This document shows, in pieces, positions 11,623 through 22,903 of a stretch of DNA of 64,000 bases. Location: contig CM033320.1 in the NCBI GenBank assembly GCA_019359835.1, forward strand, positions 13,511,691 to 13,575,690, given 5' to 3'. The DNA is from Pharus latifolius (Eukaryota; Streptophyta; Magnoliopsida; Poales; Poaceae). The position numbers and the translations under genes were made by a program. Below the pieces are notes generated by a model. It did not search any database and was not told the origin of the DNA. It worked only from the letters and a program-made list of their open reading frames with translations. The number at the start of each line of letters is the position of its first letter. The first letter of the stretch is position 1.

Positions 11623-13326
11623 GGCGCGGGGAGTCTTGGGAGGTTTGGGAGGAGGTGAGCGTGGGATTGGAACGGTGGCGGGGGAAGGGAACCAGCGTTT
11701 CTTGAGGTAGTGGAGGAGGAATTTATCGAGGGAGAAGAGGAGAACCAGAAGGCACGAAAGCAACGCAAAATGTGATGTCATAAAAAATACTTAAAATTCG
11801 TATTCAAAAATAAAATCGATGCACAGTACGAATTTATCTCATGTTTGCGTTGGTTTGATTTGTTTTGATTTTTTTATGGTAAAAGAGAAAGAAAACAAAA
11901 CCACTTATTGGGATTTGGGAGTAGGTAGGTAGGTTCATGTCTTGTGGGCGATGGTTCGTTGGACCATAGGAACAGAGTAGGTTTTGTCTTCAAGATCACC
12001 ATTGTCACAGACCAGCCCTTTTATTTTAAAAAAAATCTCTTCCTTTCGTGATTTCTTCGAGAATAATTAGAAAGTAAATTTTACGGAGAGTCTTTAAATT
12101 TATATAATTGTATCATTTAAATTTCTAAATTTGAAATTTAATTTGATAAATCTCAAAATATATCTTTCTTAATCAATTTGGTCTCTAAACTTATCTACAA
12201 TCGTCAAATTTTGTCGTTGTATTAGTTTAGTGTTGGAACTAAATACAAGTTTTGTATTTTGGTTCAACACATTTTTTATTCTTGAGTTTTTATTTTCAGT
12301 CTCCAATTTAGTGTGTCATATCATCAGGAAGCTGGTGTAATATGTCATAGACTATGTTAAAAAAATTAATATAACATAAATTAATTTAAAAGTATTATGT
12401 CATGAAACAACATCATTTTTTATTAAATTAATTAAGATATGGAATGAAATGAAACGACCGAACAAGTTTAGGAACAGAAAACTAAATTTCAAAGTTATCT
12501 AAATGACAGTCACACAAGTTTACTGACTCAGTGCAAATTACTAAAAATTAACTGAAAGACACTGCGAAATAAAATTTTACTATATAAACACTAGATATAA
12601 AAGATGAAACTTACATATAAATCCAAGACTTAATATCAAAGAGACACTAATATCCTATAATTAAAAAAAAATTGTAACATCATAACACAAACTGCCTAAA
12701 ACCAACGACAATACAAGACACAATAGTCAAAAGACGCACCACGAGTGATATAGATAGGGCATGAACTCTCTGTATGTGTGATTGATTCCCCCCCTAACGT
12801 AGACCAACCGACAACTATTACATATCAGTGCAGATTCCTGGCCAGATATTTTTGGGTGGGCAATGGGACCACAACAAAACAGCCTCTAAAACCCAAAGAA
12901 AAAGAGATATTTCCATGTCAGTTACCAAAAACCTGAAGATGAACATACCAAAAACAAAAATTAGTCGCATTAGTCCGAGATTACTGTCTGCATTTCTCTG
13001 CATTCAATGGAATGTCCCCAAGCTATTTTATCCAGTTTTATCCACACAAGATAAAATGGCTGGTTATGACTTATGAATAAGCTTACAGCAAGTTGAGTCT
13101 GCAGTCTACTGTGAACTCTAACAAAAGCTGAAGCAATGCTTTCCCCTACACTGTAAAAATTTTCTTTCTTGGTAAAAAATGGAAAACTGTATGCTGGGCC
13201 GCTGACCACATAGTTAAAAAGGGCCATTGCCTGTGTAGAATTCTGCCTTGCACCATAATGCAGAACTAAGACAAGTGGAGGCAGGAATGGTTGTTCATCT
13301 AAATTTCTTGATGATCCTGAAAGATC
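11623..13326. other. Intergenic region between the two host genes
   Basis: It holds the 5' flank of the hydrolase gene (11623 to about 12000) and the 3' flank of VTE1 (roughly 12800-13326). Between them, 12074-12587 is AT-rich. Its ends are loosely inverted: GTAAATTTTACGGAGAGTCTTT on the left, and on the reverse strand of the right end GTAAAATTTTATTTCGCAG then GTCTTT. That may be an old foldback or MITE-like element, but no target duplication is evident. No gene is supportable. Confidence 0.4.
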
Positions 13327-16300
13327 CTAGAGACCAGGGGGCTTGAGAAATGGAATTGGGATGAGGCTCTCCACATCCACTGGGGTTCCGATAATGCCAT
13401 TCACAAGCTCGTTTGAATCAGTCTTGCCCTTCCACTCCGAGAACCAGGGGCCTCCGCCAACTTCCAGCGCCGCCATGTCACTGGTGGTTTTGAGTATCAT
13501 CTGCAAGTAAATCAGTTTGTAAGTGTTAGAAAAGCTTCAACCATCCAATACTCATTTGGAAGTCAAATTATTCAACCAGATTGCCCACAGATCAACATTA
13601 GAGGTACTGCATTTATCTTGATCTCAAAACATTTGGATTATATGTCAATATTCTTGTGAAGAACTCAACTCAAATCATGTATATTTTATCCCATCCAAAT
13701 GAACAAACAACAAAATGCCAACTTGACAGTTAATATGTCAGCAATATGAAAGCAACCTCCATAGACTAATTTGATTGTGAGCGCAAACCTTTCCCTTGCC
13801 GCCATCGAATCTTTTTTCCCACAGCTGCAGCTTCAGATCCCCGTAACATGTATCTCTGCATGCTGGTACCAGTCCAGCCTCCATTGTAGGAGCTCGTAAA
13901 GCAGTGCCTGCTTCATTGGTGGTTGCCTCTAATTCTACCTGTGAAAAAAAAAATTCATGTTAATAATGGGGAAAAAATGCTACAAAAAATTCAAGAACAG
14001 TCAGTGTATTTGACAGTGGCACATAGGTGTGGCTTGACCGGCTTAACTGCAATAGAGATGGAGCCACAACTTAATCCTAAGAATATAATGCAACAAGTTG
14101 AAAGAAATAAATAAGTAGAATCCTGAACAGTGGGCATAAGACAACAAATACAAGCATTAGGGATGCTAAAAAAATAGAGCAGTATAGACACCAAAAAGAA
14201 AATTTGCCCACATTTAGAGATAATTACCAGATGAGTTTTGTTTTCAGCAGATATCTTCCAGCGACCCCAAGGAGCGATTTCCCAGCTTAAAGTCCCAGTC
14301 CAAGGCACAAACTCGTAGAATTTTCCCTCATAATGAATTCCAATCTGCAGAAAAGAAAGAAGAGTTCTTATCTGGGGGAATTTTATACATATACCATCCA
14401 GTTGGACATTATAGATTTATCCTCCATATATTTGTAGAATCAAATTTTCACATGCAGAATTTAATCTCTTAGAAATACACATGCCTCTGACAGCTGTCAT
14501 TTACACAGTTGTCCCTGAGCATTCACTGGCTAAATACAATTATACATGTTATTTCTTGTGATCAGCGGCCATAGTGGCTTTGAGGTTTGGTCATTGGCAT
14601 TGAAGGGCTGGAGGTTCCAAAGCAGGGTAAGGAAGCTGGTAAAAGTTAAGAATGATGTTAGGCCTTCAAAGAGGGGGAGCAGACACCAGCCATGACACTG
14701 ACTCACCAGGCACTAGGCAGTCTGCAGTAGCAGGACACAACCTAGAACTCCAGAGGAAGCTACTAGTGGTGAACCAAAGGAAAATGGGGTTCCTCAGATT
14801 GTCCTGTTACCACCATAGCACAATGGAATGCTAAAAAAGCATGCACTACATATGGTGGTCATTGTTCTTACTTGCTGTGTCCACCATCAGAGATCTGATT
14901 GTTATGTGATGGGAAATTTCCTTGAGGAAGTGGAAAGCAAGCTGCTAACCATGTTTAATAAGCTACATTAATAGTTATTCTCTTTAATAAATAGTTGTTT
15001 AAATAACAGATATAAGTGGATTGACGATAATGAAACTGGTAACAGCTACAGCACATTGTTTTTCTAAGGATATTTCAACCTCTTCGATTGGGTGCGTTAA
15101 TTTGTATGTGTGCAACTTAAGATAAGTAGTGTTTCTGCTCTCTCTTACATCTGAGAAGAAAGTTACTCCTTGATACAGTATTCCATAAGAGGAAAACTGC
15201 ATGAAACAAATTCAACAATCTGATGATCTTAAAGGAGAAAACATACAATAAGATAAATAAAGTAGTAACAAGGAATATCCAATATAGGAGAAAAAAAATG
15301 GAAGTATGAAAAATTAGGAAAAACTCAAATCCAAATCATTTTTTTATGATCATATCTAATTTAAAACTACATATAAAAAAATTCATTGTATTTCAAGCTT
15401 AATTCTCGAAGCAAATATTCACCCAAACAGAAATATACTTTACTTGCTCCTAGATACAGGTTACAGATCTCCAAATCTGATGATACTTTACACTGAACCA
15501 TCTGAATAGTGTAGATTTGGTATATATTATTGTTGAATAAGGTTGGTTTGGAAATTTGTGCACTCTTTTATACTTAATTTGTTCTCATAAAATAGGCATT
15601 ACCAGTAGCTAAACCAACTGACAGATATTATGTTGAGTTAAAGTTGGTTAGAGAGGTCATAGTCTCATTTATGAGCAGTAAATTTGGTACTACATGCCCA
15701 AGTTGAAGGATTCAACATTGAAATGAAAATGGACCAAAAGAACTAAAAATCTTGATACCTACCTAGCTAATAGTCCCTGGAAGAACTATTGTAGCAATAT
15801 GAGCATACACCAAAAAGCATCAGAAACTGTAACAGTACAGTGCAGCCTTGCAGGACATAAATTTATAACATAAACTAGAAGTGCACAGCAGTTTAGAAAT
15901 ACAAAGCATCAGAAACTGTACCAGTGCAGGACTTTCATAGATTTCACTCGGTCCAATTTTCCTCAACCCACCAGCAGCAGTTAAAGAAATATCACCTGAT
16001 GCACCTGAGAAGACATTGCACTGGACCTGTATGAGCAAAGAGCATTTATTTGGTAACTTTGGTTAAAGCATCTTGAGCAAATCAAAATTAAACAACAATC
16101 ATTTTCTAGATAGTCCACAATCTCACAGTTTCCAAAACAAAGTAGGAGTAAAGAATAATAGAAATCGTCGACTATTCTCAATTGACCATCCCCAGATTCG
16201 CATTATAGAAAACTAAATGCATGGTATTTTTGCTGTATTTACTAATCACTACAAACTCCTGCTGCTGACTGGGATATTCAAGCAGGACAGACCTGGTCGA

Positions 16301-19300
16301 ACCAAGACTATGCACACTGTTCAGTAAAAATAAAGCTCAGGCCATGGCCGACCCCATGAAGATAGTGTCAAGTAATCTCTCACAGGCTGGCCCATACAAG
16401 CATTAGTATCTTCATCCTAATCAACTACACCCTTGTGTTGACCTCCGCAAAAACAATGATGCAATCTGCCAGAAGCAACAAAAGGTCACAAGCTCTACAT
16501 TTTCAATAAGTTTGATCTCCAGTGGAATGCAAACCTCTGTCCTCTAGAGAGAAGGCTACAGCTGTGGTGAGGTACACAAGCCAGGAGGTGGTGGTGGCCT
16601 CAGCAAAGCACACAAGTCAGGAGGCATCAAGCTGCATCTCAAGGGCATCGATGGAAGAGACAAGGAAGATGGTGGCTTTCATAGAAATGGGTTTGTTACG
16701 GGTTAGGGATGGCCAATGGTTCAGGTGGCAAAAGACCCATTTTGGCCTGTGATTTTCAGTCAGTCCTGGTCATCCCATTAAACAAATTTTTCAGGCCAGG
16801 CACACCCCTACTCAAGTCCATTATCTTAAGCCAGCTAATATTGAAGAGAAAAGTTATGCAATAAAATGGACTTCTAAACAAGAGCACTTCTGGAGACAAG
16901 CTGCAGGAGTATCTAGAAAGTCAACTACAAGCAAATGGATAATGCAGTAGAATCTAGACAACTCAATCACAAAAGAATTACAGAGCAAACCAAAACTCTA
17001 GGTAATGGTCATCAAACTTTCTATTGGATTCTGACGCAAGATTTCTTCACCGATCTACTGGGAATTCCCTCATTGTACGAGATAAATCGATATTCTACAG
17101 GCCATAAAGAACAATACAAGTGATAAAGAAGGCATCTCTTTTGATGTGTAAATGATGTGACATGTATTCAATAGTACAATATATTCACAACATCAGGATG
17201 AATGGAAGACCAGGTTGCATTGAAACGGCCAGATAACACTGTTATGACATGATACGGAAAGGGCGATATGGCATTTAAGAAAAAAAAATGACATGGAATC
17301 ATAGCTAAACATATATAAAAACTTACAAAAATAATACACATCTTTTCCAGCTTCCCTAGACATCTATACTGATGTTGCAAAGACTTACAATGTTTGGTTT
17401 TACAACCAATTACATAATATATTAGGTTTAGAATGTCAAAGTTTTAATTCAAATCTTGCATTTTTTTTTTCATACAAATAACAATATGGACTATGTATCA
17501 AATACATAAGATTTCAGAAAGTTAAAGTTAGTTGTGACAATGATATCTTGCAAGTAACAATGATATATTGTTAGTGTTGACATGGCACTGACACAGAGAG
17601 GGCATAGCATTGACGCTTTGATGGTACTGACACGTCTCCAATACATATCTACATGTCATCCGGTAGAATTGCCGGTGCACCTAGACAGAAGGCAGGTCAC
17701 AAGGAAGATGAAAAAACTTACCCAATACCACTTCCTTGGGAAGCCTCCACCCCAATTCTTTTCTGAATAAGACGGAGCATTTTCAAATTCAAAACGTTCC
17801 CCATCCCACTCAATCCATCCTGAAAGGTACATATGCGCAAATAACAAATGTTAACATCTATCAATTTTCAAAGGCTAAATCATTATGGCTGCTACCTTCT
17901 CCATGGATCAGCTGCATAAGGTATTCCAATTTATAATGCATTGCTGGCACAGGAAACCATCCAGAATGGGTATTTTACAGGCCACTAAACAACTTTAATA
18001 CCTAGTATACCAGTCTACAAGTGCTACGTGCCTAAATTAGAGAAAGAAAAAGATAGATAGATAGAGATAGACTTCAAATTCTCTTTCTTATTTGACTCTA
18101 AACATAGGAGGGGGCAAATAATATATAGCCTAACAATTTTAATCAAAACAACTTAAATCTAAATTAATCCTATTTGAATAGAAAGAGAAAACCTGATCTT
18201 GTATGAGATCAAATCAAACTGAATATAAACTAATCTTATCTAAATAGAAAGAGATAAATCCTAATTTAAGAAAATATCGATCCTAATTAGATTTGAGTAC
18301 ATCCATAGCACTTCTCTCCTCCTGGAGAGCCAACTCATCCTCGAGCTGGACATCTATTCGTATGTCTGGCAAACGGTAGCGATAATCCCACTGCCATATT
18401 TTCTTAGCACCATGTAGAAGTGTCCTTTTTTGAACTCAATGGGAAAGCCAATGAACGCCATGCACCAATAAGAGAGTGTTGAGATGGTCTTTCCCGCTGA
18501 CATCCATCTTGTGAAGCTGTGCCTTGGTCAACGAGTTCATAGTGACAGAGTGGACAAAGCTGATGCGCACACCAAGGCCACAGTGCAAGCCTAACTACTC
18601 GAGGCATGTAAACACCCCATACTCACCCACTGCGGGTTCTACTGCATAGTCCACGCAAGTCATGTTGCCCACCCACCCCTACAGCTCTTGCATCTACCGC
18701 ATCTCCATGGGCGCCATCTCCAATCGGCCAATCTGGATCGGATCCCCATTGATCTGAGGCTCCTTTAGCGTACTAAAGTTGTTCTCTCCTTGCTTTGGAT
18801 CACAAGCTCAACAATGTCCACATACACGAGATCATTGGCAATGTCATTGACATCATGAGGAAGTACTTGTATATTGTCACCATCTGCTAGGACCGCCACA
18901 TCAACACCAAGGTCGGTGCTGTCAGTTTTTTTGACAAATTCATCAACAATACTACTACCATGAACATTGCCGTACTCATCATCACCCACATTCTTCTCGG
19001 CGTACAGCATAAGCCTGTCTAAGTGGCCATCAAGGGTTCTTATGAGCACATATTAAGTGAAAAATCCAACATTCACATGTCAGGCAAGAAAGAAAATTCC
19101 ATTGAACATGGCAGATCTACATACAGGATAGGGCTAGTTCAAGTTGTCTAGCTTAGTTCTGGTCAAGAGAGATAAGGGAGTGATGAATATTTGCTAATAG
19201 TACATCAATAACTAGCTTTCTTGATAATATGTGTTCCACCCACCATGGACATACTTAAAAACAGGGTATGTTAATCAAAATAAATGAGAATCTGCCTCCC

Positions 19301-21919
19301 GTCAGAATGTGAAGGACAAACCTGTGGACAAGCCACCAGCCATGCATATTTGCCAATGAGGTTCAAATACAGGAAAAGCAGCAAGCCAACCAGCTGTTGA
19401 CTTCTGCTTAGATGTGACATCACCCCAGCCATACACTGGATGAGTGCTGTATTCCCAACGGGCTGTTTGAACGTTTGGCACATACTTTGACCTATGAGGG
19501 GAACAAATAAATGAGAATTATGGAATCAAAGAGGGTATTGCAAATATTATCCAATTTTCATTCAAGAATAACTTGACCCATGGAGATTTGTGCTGTGGAT
19601 ACATGATATTCAGGGAGGTAGTTTATTTGGGTTTGGATTGCAACATCAGCAGCCACAGAGAATAACTAGATTTGTATATGTAGCAGTATTGATATTTAAA
19701 AGCATTCCCCAGCATTCCTATACAATATACATGCTTACACTTGCAGAACACCATATGTAACAGATATTATTTCCATTTTTAATAGAGCAATTTCTCATTG
19801 TCCTGTGGAACTAGGCATATATGTAAGCATACTATTTTGTACAAATAACACATGTTTAACTATGAGAAACAACTATTAGAATATTAAAAGGATGAAGCAT
19901 GAATAATGTCAAGCAATTCCTAATGCAGTTCAAGAAGAGTTAGAAGCACAAGTAGTATTTAAGCAGTGAGATCTCACATGCCTTCCATCATCACGTATGA
20001 AGCCTTGATGCCAAATTGGGGTGACTTGGAAACCTTCCAAAACACGATCACAAAATTCCTACATATCAATCAAACATGATGCATTACAACAAAAAACAAG
20101 TGGAGATATTTTGAGTTAAAATTTAACAGCTGACCGATAAAAAAACTGCCAAAATTTGCACATCTGCTCAATTGATATCACACACAATGACTTGAAACAA
20201 TCCAAGGAAGTTCAGACATATATACGTAACTTTCTTGGTGTAAAGGAAAAGGCTCCCTTAAAAGGTAGAATCCTTAAAATAATAACTAATAAATAAATTT
20301 TCTGATCATTGTGAAAATGATGCAAAGCAACTAATGAAGTAAATCATACTTCAATAGCAGCTAAATATTCCATTTAGCAACAAGAAGAGGAACATCTTGA
20401 GGTAAAAAAAAAAAAAAAAAGTACGCGAATTCTGCATCTACTTCAGCTTTTCAACTCAAAACTATGCAAATCAACAATCCAAATGATCACGTCATCACGA
20501 TGGATCTAATGTGCCAATAACAAGCTTGACTGCACAAGGATGATAACAAATTATAACCACGAGCTTGAAAACAGAAATGAACTTAAGTTATGTGTTAAGA
20601 TGTGCACTGGAGATCATATAGATTTGGTGCAGTTCAGAATCACCTGCAATTTGATGTATTTTTAGAAGGAAATAACATTAGTTAGAGCATTGTTACTTAT
20701 AGATTACAAGATTGGGTTCTTGCATTTCATAAGAAGCCATAAAACATCTACCTGTGGGGGAACCTCCCCTTCCGGGGGAGTTGAATCTTTAGTGGGTATG
20801 AAAGTGTTTCCAAGCATTAGTTCGTGCCTACCTATCCAATTGCAAATTATTAATTGGTGAAAAAAAAGAAAGTGTGCATTGCTGAAATTACAGTCAAATA
20901 AGAATGCATTGATAAACAGAGTATGCAAAGTCAGAAACTAAAATTGTTAGACTCACATATTGCATCTAGATTGTTTAATTACACAATTATATTTCCTTCT
21001 ATTCAAATTTAGGCATAGAACTTCACTTGGAAGAGACAATATAAATTTTCACTCCATCACAAACAGGGCAGTAACACTGCAAATTGACTTATATTCTACA
21101 ATATCCATTGCAAGAGATTTCACCTTCCACTAGTTATCTGCAAACATATCACGAGTGGTTAAAATTTGACTTAAGCTCTCCAACTAAAGGTTTGAAGAGT
21201 ACTATCATTGAAAAAAGAAGATTGCACAAGAGCCATCATTGAGAAAAAGATATTGTAAAGGTAGCTTACTCCCCCAAAAGTTCTTCGACTTCTCGGAGAA
21301 CTGGCATATATACTTATCATCGGCACCAAGAATCTGCGCTCCCACCCCGGTAAAACGCTGTCCGTATACAGTATGGTCCAGAGCACTCATCCCATCACGG
21401 AACAACGGGTTCTCCACAGAGTACATGAAACAGAAGTTCTGCCTGCACTCAGGAATCGACACCTTGAAGTACCATCCTTCGAAAAATACTCGCGGCGTCC
21501 CGTCGTAGTGATACCTGCCAAAATTGCACCACAAACAACATCACGAATGTTAATCTACTCTTTATCTACAGCTTAAATTGTAATATTATTCAAGAAATTA
21601 TGCAACGTCCAGTGATATGATCCTATCTTTCTAAACAGCCTCAAATGGAAATGAGGTGATAGCGAATTGAGTTCCCCCTAAATCACCAAATCAAGATTCC
21701 AAAGCCCAAGTTAGCATCATTCCCTCACCCGCTGTGTGGCGTCCGAAGAGGCCGGTCCCGCGGGGTCGGCGCGTACACCGGCTCCGCCGCCGTCGAGGCT
21801 GGAGACGGCGTGGCGGAAGCGCGGAGTGCGAGGGGGCGGCGACGGCGGAGGAGGAGGGGGGCGACGGGGGGGATGGGGTTGGCCGCCGTGAAGGCGGCCG
21901 CGGCGACGGCGAGGTCCAT
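13327..21919 (-). CDS. VTE1: Tocopherol cyclase, plastid (vitamin E biosynthesis)
   Basis: Ten exons, minus strand: 21919-21729, 21514-21270, 20831-20752, 20058-19982, 19491-19322, 17819-17722, 16026-15922, 14344-14228, 13938-13789, 13500-13327. They total 1407 nt, or 468 residues, near the cereal VTE1 length. The enzyme closes the chromanol ring of MPBQ/DMPBQ to give delta- and gamma-tocopherol at plastoglobules. The first 45 residues are Ala/Pro/Arg-rich, as in a transit peptide. Family blocks follow: FFEGWYFKVSIPECRQ, RFTGVGAQILGADDKY, EGFQVTPIWHQGF, GWIEWDGERFEFENAPSYSE, YEFVPWTGTLSWEIAPWG and EAGLVPACRDTCYGDL. The protein ends FLKPPGL. All introns are GT-AG except intron 4, which requires a GC donor. 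The start context is CCCCATGG. No disruption was found. Confidence 0.96.
18040..19060 (-). pseudogene. Unidentified gene fragment inserted in VTE1 intron 5
   Basis: Intron 5 (19321-17820) contains GC-richer, codon-like sequence on the minus strand. One open stretch of 94 codons (19049-18765) is acidic, with VKKTDSTDLGVDVAV. A second coding-like stretch lies at 18610-18300 in another frame, with HKMDVSGKDHLNTLL and KKIWQWDYRYRLPD. Stops and frame changes separate them. It looks like a transposed or captured gene piece, but I recognise no family. A GATA-type microsatellite lies at about 18053-18073. Confidence 0.4.
19980..19983 (-). other. VTE1: GC splice donor of VTE1 intron 4
   Basis: Exon 4 ends GGAAG and is followed by GCATGT. 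Joining there to exon 5 (TAG|GTCAAAG) gives the conserved DDGRSKYVPNV. The nearest GT (GGCAT|GTGAGA) would shift frame and destroy the conserved exon 5. A GC-AG intron is therefore the best reading. Confidence 0.75.
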
Positions 21920-22452
21920 GGGGTTGGGTTTGAGGGGTGCGCTGTGGCTGTGCTGAGGCGGGGGTTTCGTGTAAGAGACTTATTACTAGCACAGCCACAT
22001 TTGCAGTCCATGAACACTTGCAATTTTTCTGCCATTCTTCTCCGAGGAAGTTACACAGGGCCCCAACGTGTCAGGTGCCTGCATTTTTAGAAAATTATTG
22101 TTATAAATAATTGTAGTATCAATTATATTAATAATATATATCTCATCTTCAACTCTAACCCCTCACAACAATACAATACTCTGTATACACACCATAATAG
22201 TAAAAGTAAATATTACTAACTTTTTTATCGGTTATATTGTTATCCAATAATCTATTCTTTGATGTTGTATATATATAAAAATAGATTTTCTCATCTACTA
22301 TCTACTGAATGTTCTATTTTTTTCTTTCTCCTGAACATTTTTTACACCATTGTTAGATTGTATTTTACTGACTAGGATTCAACATGTATATATAATGACT
22401 AGAATTCAACGTGGGTATACGTTTTAGATCCTCCTAACTATTTCTTTTCTCA
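21920..22452. other. VTE1 5' flank
   Basis: The first roughly 150 bases upstream of the ATG should hold the 5' untranslated region and promoter, but no unambiguous TATA box was identified. From 22090 to 22450 the sequence is AT-rich with no gene. It runs directly into the MULE-A target duplication. Confidence 0.4.
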
Positions 22453-22461
22453 TCAATGTTC
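22453..22461. repeat. MULE-A target-site duplication, left
   Basis: TCAATGTTC, identical to 31135-31143 on the other side of the element. Confidence 0.95.
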
Positions 22462-22567
22462 GAATTTTTTGTACGGATAAACCAGAGTTAAAAAACAATT
22501 TTAAAAATAACGTTTAATAAAAAAAAATTGCAAAAATGACCTCAGTCGCCATCTGAGATGGCGACTT
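22462..22567 (+). repeat. MULE-A left terminal inverted repeat
   Basis: About 105 bp, inverted with respect to 31030-31134 with scattered mismatches. Shared blocks include GAATTTTTTGTACGGAT, ATTTTAAAAATAACG and TTGCAAAAATGAC. The inner end runs into the first hairpin. Confidence 0.92.
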
Positions 22568-22660
22568 ACCGAAAATGGCAAGTGGAGGGCCCATCAGTCG
22601 CCATCCCGTATGGCGACTGCGGCTTTTACCATCAGTCGCCATCTGGGATGGCGACTGATG
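22544..22660. repeat. Subterminal hairpin cluster, MULE-A left
   Basis: Three palindromes share the arms AGTCGCCAT / ATGGCGACT with 3-6 bp loops: 22544-22566, 22595-22619 and 22630-22660. The third extends to CATCAGTCGCCATC / GATGGCGACTGATG. Equivalent hairpins lie at the right end (30946-31056), and related ones lie in MULE-B. Confidence 0.92.
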
Positions 22661-22739
22661 GGGATTATATAAGGGGGGCCAGGGCGATTGTGGTTGGAAA
22701 CGAAAAAAAAAAACAGAACTCACACACACTCACTGGCAG

Positions 22740-22881
22740 AGAGGAGTAGAGGGGGAAAAAAAGAAGAGAGGAGAGGGGAGGAGGAGAGGGGAAAAAAGAA
22801 AAGAAGAGGAGGGGGAGGAGGAGGAGGAGGAGGAGAAGAAGAAGAAGAAGAGGAGGAGAAGAAGAAGAAGAAAAAAGAAAG
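22740..22881 (+). repeat. GA-rich tract, MULE-A leader
   Basis: Almost pure purine sequence built from GGA and GAA units, just inside the left TIR. GA-rich tracts occupy the same relative place in MULE-B (50450-50515, opposite strand) and MULE-C (1-24). It is probably part of the transposase promoter or 5' untranslated region, by analogy with GA/CT motifs near plant start sites. Confidence 0.7.
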
Positions 22882-22903
22882 GTAAAAATTTTTTACTGAT
22901 AAT

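Noticed and set aside
12074..12587. Foldback/MITE element
   Set aside because: The inverted ends match only loosely and no target duplication is visible, so it is only mentioned in the intergenic entry.
21734..22090. Arg/Gly-rich plus-strand frame over VTE1 exon 1
   Set aside because: It is the antisense of GC-rich transit-peptide DNA.
22688..22885. Open frame of Lys/Glu/Gly-rich sequence
   Set aside because: It is the translation of the GA-rich tract and has no domain.
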